Notes under the pieces: model-generated
Seen by the model: only the letters and a program-made list of their open reading frames with translations
Told to the model about the DNA's origin: nothing
Database searches by the model: none
Shown here: piece by piece, positions 5,814 to 8,955 of the stretch
How positions within the stretch are numbered: position 1 is the first letter of the stretch
Layout of the letters: each line of letters opens with the position of its first letter
Position numbers and translations under genes: made by a program
Source of the DNA: Candidatus Nitrosotenuis sp.
GTDB lineage: Archaea; Thermoproteota; Nitrososphaeria; Nitrososphaerales; Nitrosopumilaceae
DNA length: 8,955 nucleotides
Reading direction: 5' to 3'
Assembly (NCBI GenBank): GCA_023252015.1
Contig: JAHEXS010000042.1
Coordinates: forward strand, 1-8,955

Positions 5814-6722
5814 GTGTCAACAATTGTCGCATTTGAAAAAGAGATCAAGCTTCAGCCAAGTTTTGTTCAAAACTTTGTTTCACAAAAACAGCTTTCCATC
5901 CCAAAACAAAAACAAGCAATTTTTTGTGGCACAGGAGACTCTTTTGTATCTGCACTGCTTGCAGAGGCATTTTCTGACTTTAGAGCAAGGGCTTTAGATC
6001 CACTTGATTCGTTAAAAAACAAAAAACTGGCAAAAAATAAGGATTTGTATCTGATATCAATTTCTGGTAACACAGTATCAAACATCAATCTTGCAAAGAC
6101 TGTAAAAAACACCATAGCCATAACAGCACACAAGCAAAGCAGGTTGGTTAGTGCTTGCAAAAAATCAATTCTTCTTCAATATCCAAATTCTGGAATCTTT
6201 ACTGCTGGAAGCATAAGTTTTCTTGCCAGTGCATTAACATGCATCTCTCTTGTATCAAAAATAAAGATACAAAGTGTTTCCAAGATCTATAAGAAAGCAG
6301 AAATCCAATGTAGAAAAATAAGACTGAGAGGAAAAATCTTCCTGCTTGGTAACATCCACACCTTTCCTGTGGCCATGTTTGGAGCAGCCAAACTTTACGA
6401 AGTGCCAGGTCTTGATGCACATTATGAGAGAATAGAACAGTTTTCTCACATGGGTTTGTTTTCTGCAAAAAAAGGAGATACTGTAATAATTTTTGAAGAA
6501 AAAAACAAATACAATTCCAAGCTTGCATCAAATCTCAAAAAATACGGATTACATGTAGTACGACTAAATCCCAGTACAAGAAACATCCAAGAAACTGTTT
6601 TGTTTTTTATTTTTGTCTCAGAGTTTATTGCATTATTTCATGCCAAGAAAAAAAATCAGAAAGATTGTTTTTTTGTTACAGCCAAGAATCTAAGAAAAGC
6701 TAGCTCTTCCATGATCTATTGA
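5814..6722 (+). CDS. SIS-domain protein, possible sugar-phosphate isomerase
   Basis: A 302-residue protein of the sugar isomerase (SIS) fold, as in the isomerase half of GlmS and in archaeal phosphoglucose/phosphomannose isomerases. The first SIS domain (about 33-150) shows GTGDS (39-43) and the phosphosugar-binding SISGNT (82-87). A second domain (about 172-290) includes LLGNIHTFPVAMFGAAKLYE and ERIEQFSHM, where Glu205/Glu208 and His212 could be catalytic by analogy with the Glu...His of GlmS (ELKHGP). No glutaminase domain is present, so it is not a complete GlmS. Total length equals that of the two-domain archaeal PGI/PMI enzymes, but I cannot fix the substrate. The protein is Lys-rich. 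GTG 5814 is preferred because the shared TATA box lies about 25 bp upstream. A T8 run follows at 6769. Confidence 0.75.
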   Translation: MSTIVAFEKEIKLQPSFVQNFVSQKQLSIPKQKQAIFCGTGDSFVSALLAEAFSDFRARALDPLDSLKNKKLAKNKDLYLISISGNTVSNINLAKTVKNTIAITAHKQSRLVSACKKSILLQYPNSGIFTAGSISFLASALTCISLVSKIKIQSVSKIYKKAEIQCRKIRLRGKIFLLGNIHTFPVAMFGAAKLYEVPGLDAHYERIEQFSHMGLFSAKKGDTVIIFEEKNKYNSKLASNLKKYGLHVVRLNPSTRNIQETVLFFIFVSEFIALFHAKKKNQKDCFFVTAKNLRKASSSMIY

Positions 6723-6746
6723 TCTTGGATCGATTTCTTGAGAAGA

Positions 6747-6753
6747 TTTAATA
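6747..6753 (+). promoter_or_regulatory. TATA box of the EF-2 gene
   Basis: TTTAATA centred at 6750 predicts a transcript start near 6776, a few bases before the ATG at 6781. No Shine-Dalgarno sequence is present. Confidence 0.45.
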
Positions 6754-6768
6754 CCGGCTCTAGAACGA

Positions 6769-6776
6769 TTTTTTTT
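6769..6776 (+). terminator. Oligo-T terminator of the SIS gene, next to the EF-2 start
   Basis: A T8 run 47 nt after the SIS stop and 4 nt before the EF-2 ATG. It may end the SIS transcript right where the EF-2 transcript begins. It is also possible that it is only a T-rich initiator region. Confidence 0.35.
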
Positions 6777-6780
6777 ATTC

Positions 6781-8955
6781 ATGAAGTTCAAGGCAACAGA
6801 ACAGATCCTAAAGATCATTGGCAACAAAAAGAACATCCGAAACTTTGGTGTCATTGCTCATGTAGACCACGGAAAAACAACCATGAGCGATAGCCTTTTG
6901 GCATCATGTGGTATCATCAGTCCTTCTGTTGCAGGTCAAGCCCTTGCCCTGGACTCTATGAAACTTGAACAAGACAGACAGATGACGATTGTTCAGGCAA
7001 ACGTTACCTTGCTTTACGAAGCAAGTGGCGAAGAGTATGTCATCAACATGATTGACACACCAGGACACATTGACTTTACAGGACGTGTCACAAGAAGTCT
7101 CAGGGCAATTGATGGCGCAGTAGTGGTATCAGATTCCGTAGAAGGAATCATGACACAGACTGAAACCGTAACAAGACAAGCCCTTGAAGAAAGAGTCAGA
7201 CCGGTTTTGTACATCAACAAAATCGATCGTCTCATAAAAGAACTAAGACTTCCTCCAGAAAAAATGCAAGAATGGCTTGTGGATATCATTACCAATTTTA
7301 ACAGATTAATCGACATTTACGCAGAACCAGAGTACAAGGAAAAATGGAAGGTAAGCATCCAAGATGGAAGTGTTTCATTTGGTTCTGCAAAGGACAGATG
7401 GGGATTTAATGCAGATATAATGAAAAAGAAAGGAATTTCCTTCAAAGACATCTATGCAGCTTATTCAGAAGGTGGTGACCTCAAAGCACTTGCAGAAAAA
7501 GCTCCATTGTATGACGCAGTACTTGGAATGGTTGTAAAACATCATCCACCACCTGATGTTGCACAAAAATACAGAATTCCAAAAATTTGGAAAGGCGATT
7601 TAGAATCAGATCTTGGTAAAGCACTTTTGAATTGCGATGATAACGGTCCGGCTATCATGATGATTGTAAACATGACAGTAGATCCAGCTGCAGGCCCAAT
7701 AGCTATTGGTAGATTATTTTCTGGCAAACTAAAAGATGGTGACAGGATTCATATCATAGATACTAAGAGAGAGGGAAGAATTCAGTCAGTCAACTTTTTC
7801 ATGGGCAACCAACGTGAAATGGTAGGAGAGCTTGCTGCAGGAAACATCCCGGCACTTTTGGGATTAGAGCATGCAAGAGCAGGTCAGACACTTTCAAGTG
7901 TAGCAGGAATTCACACCTTTGAAGGAATCCAATATGTTTCCGAACCAGTCGTGCAAATTGCTGTAGAGCCAAAGCATCCAAAAGACCTGCCAAAACTTGT
8001 TGAAGCTTTACGCAGAATCACAATCGAAGATCCAAACCTTGTTGTAAAAATAAACGAGGAAAGTGGAGAGACGGTAATTGCAGGCATGGGCGTTTTACAC
8101 CTTGAGATTGCAACCTCGCTCATTGCAGATGCAGGTGTTCAAGTCGTAACATCACAACCATTGATCAATTATAGAGAATCAATAAGAGCGTCGGCAGGTC
8201 CTATCATGGCAAAATCTCCAAACAGACACAACAAGATATTCATGAAAGTAGAACCACTTGACGAAAAAGTTGCCGAAATGATAAGAAACGGTACACTAAA
8301 CGAATACAAGGACAAAAAAGAAGTTGCAGAAATTTTGAGAAATGCAGGATGGGACAGAGAAGATGCAAAACGCATTATGCGCTTTGATCCAAGAGGAAAC
8401 GTAGTAGTAGATGGCACAAAGGGTGTGCAGTTTGTTCAAGAATCAACAGATTCCATTTTATCAGGATTTGAAGATACGATGAAGGAAGGGCCTCTGACAA
8501 GAGAACAAGTAAGAGGATGCAAGTTTACGTTCCATCACTTTGTACCACATGAGGATCCAGCTCACAGAGGTCTGTCACAGCTAGGTCCTGCATCAAGACG
8601 TGCATGCATGGGTGTAATGCTTATGGCACAACCAGTTTTATTGGAACCAACACTTGGAATCGAAGTCAGAGTCCCGCAAGAAATGATTGGAAACGTAGCT
8701 GGTGTGATTTCAGGAAAGAGAGGTAAAGTTTTGAACATGGAACAAAAAGGTGTGATTCACATTCTTACTGGAGAAATGCCAGCTTCTGAAACTTTTGATC
8801 TTTCTGAAGTTATGAGAGGACAAACAGCTGGAAAGGCAATGTGGAACACTCACTTTAAGGCATGGACGCCTGTTCCAAACTCTGTCTTGCTAACAATCAT
8901 GGCAGAAATCAGAAAACGAAAAGGATTGAGTCCAGACCCACCTACTGCAGACGAA
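6781..8955 (+). CDS. fusA: Translation elongation factor 2 (EF-2), 3' end cut by the window edge
   Basis: This archaeal EF-2 is the GTPase that moves tRNA and mRNA through the ribosome. 725 codons are present with no stop. The last residues (RKRKGLSPDPPTADE) align with the usual C-terminal tail, so only a few codons are missing. GTPase motifs: G1 AHVDHGKT (26-33), G3 DTPGH (92-96), G4 NKID (146-149). Later domains follow in order: VDPAAGPIAIGRLFSGKL (domain II), GMGVLHLEI (domain III), HEDPAHRG in domain IV with His595 as the expected diphthamide site, and GEMPASETF with domain V behind it. Switch I reads RQMT (66-69) where nearly all EF-2/EF-G have RGIT; the Mg-binding Thr69 is kept. ATG 6781 is supported by the TATA box at 6747-6753. 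The archaeal gene is also called fus or aef2. Confidence 0.97.
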   Translation, partial: MKFKATEQILKIIGNKKNIRNFGVIAHVDHGKTTMSDSLLASCGIISPSVAGQALALDSMKLEQDRQMTIVQANVTLLYEASGEEYVINMIDTPGHIDFTGRVTRSLRAIDGAVVVSDSVEGIMTQTETVTRQALEERVRPVLYINKIDRLIKELRLPPEKMQEWLVDIITNFNRLIDIYAEPEYKEKWKVSIQDGSVSFGSAKDRWGFNADIMKKKGISFKDIYAAYSEGGDLKALAEKAPLYDAVLGMVVKHHPPPDVAQKYRIPKIWKGDLESDLGKALLNCDDNGPAIMMIVNMTVDPAAGPIAIGRLFSGKLKDGDRIHIIDTKREGRIQSVNFFMGNQREMVGELAAGNIPALLGLEHARAGQTLSSVAGIHTFEGIQYVSEPVVQIAVEPKHPKDLPKLVEALRRITIEDPNLVVKINEESGETVIAGMGVLHLEIATSLIADAGVQVVTSQPLINYRESIRASAGPIMAKSPNRHNKIFMKVEPLDEKVAEMIRNGTLNEYKDKKEVAEILRNAGWDREDAKRIMRFDPRGNVVVDGTKGVQFVQESTDSILSGFEDTMKEGPLTREQVRGCKFTFHHFVPHEDPAHRGLSQLGPASRRACMGVMLMAQPVLLEPTLGIEVRVPQEMIGNVAGVISGKRGKVLNMEQKGVIHILTGEMPASETFDLSEVMRGQTAGKAMWNTHFKAWTPVPNSVLLTIMAEIRKRKGLSPDPPTADE

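Noticed and set aside
5867..6531. Antisense frames of 64-110 codons inside the SIS gene
   Set aside because: The sense strand has clear SIS motifs; the antisense products are low-complexity Phe/Leu/Cys-rich with no promoter.
6714..6733. Three GATC sites in 20 bp after the SIS gene
   Set aside because: A 4-bp motif recurs easily in this composition; no further structure supports a methylation or origin role.
7014..8417. Antisense frames inside the EF-2 gene
   Set aside because: EF-2 is unambiguous throughout this stretch; these frames have no independent support.

Overview
The window looks like a piece of a Thaumarchaeota (ammonia-oxidising archaeon lineage) chromosome. The evidence is a 16S rRNA 5' end with archaeal signatures, an archaeal-type EF-2, a copper protein ending in the PEFG sorting motif typical of this phylum, AT-rich TATA boxes placed about 25 bp before start codons (leaderless mRNAs), and futalosine-pathway menaquinone genes. 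From memory, the 16S 5' variable region resembles the Nitrosotalea / group 1.1a-associated type more than Nitrosopumilus maritimus; this is a weak placement.

Layout. Positions 1-290 hold the 5' end of the 16S rRNA gene on the minus strand, with its leader and promoter up to about 505. Diverging from it is a class-III PLP aminotransferase of the glutamate-1-semialdehyde aminomutase type (578-1879), followed by a secreted, PEFG-anchored cupredoxin (1924-2721) and a 47-residue membrane peptide gene (2852-2995). The next block is mqnE (aminofutalosine synthase, 3108-4205), which converges tail to tail with a small two-TM protein (4202-4477, minus). That gene diverges from a membrane/zinc-ribbon protein (4538-4768, plus). 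A 161-bp convergent gap with a candidate structured RNA follows, then an mqnD-like gene (4930-5763, minus), which diverges from a SIS-domain protein (5814-6722, plus). The window ends in the gene for translation elongation factor 2 (6781 to the edge, lacking only its last few codons).

How the genes fit together. mqnE and mqnD are two steps of the futalosine route to menaquinone; mqnA, mqnB and mqnC are not in this window. The cupredoxin fits the copper-based electron transfer of ammonia oxidisers. 16S rRNA and EF-2 are translation genes. The aminotransferase could feed tetrapyrrole/cobalamin synthesis, but its motifs are not fully canonical. There is no large operon: most genes appear to have their own promoter, often shared head to head with a divergent neighbour. 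I found no mobile element, CRISPR array, tRNA or sign of recent transfer.

The window reads mainly as conserved core chromosome. The best second-look items are a symmetric TATA element serving mqnD and the SIS gene, a promoter-supported correction of the mqnE start, an unlisted small membrane-protein gene carrying a 26-nt dyad, a long hairpin at 4812-4879, and an altered switch I motif in EF-2.
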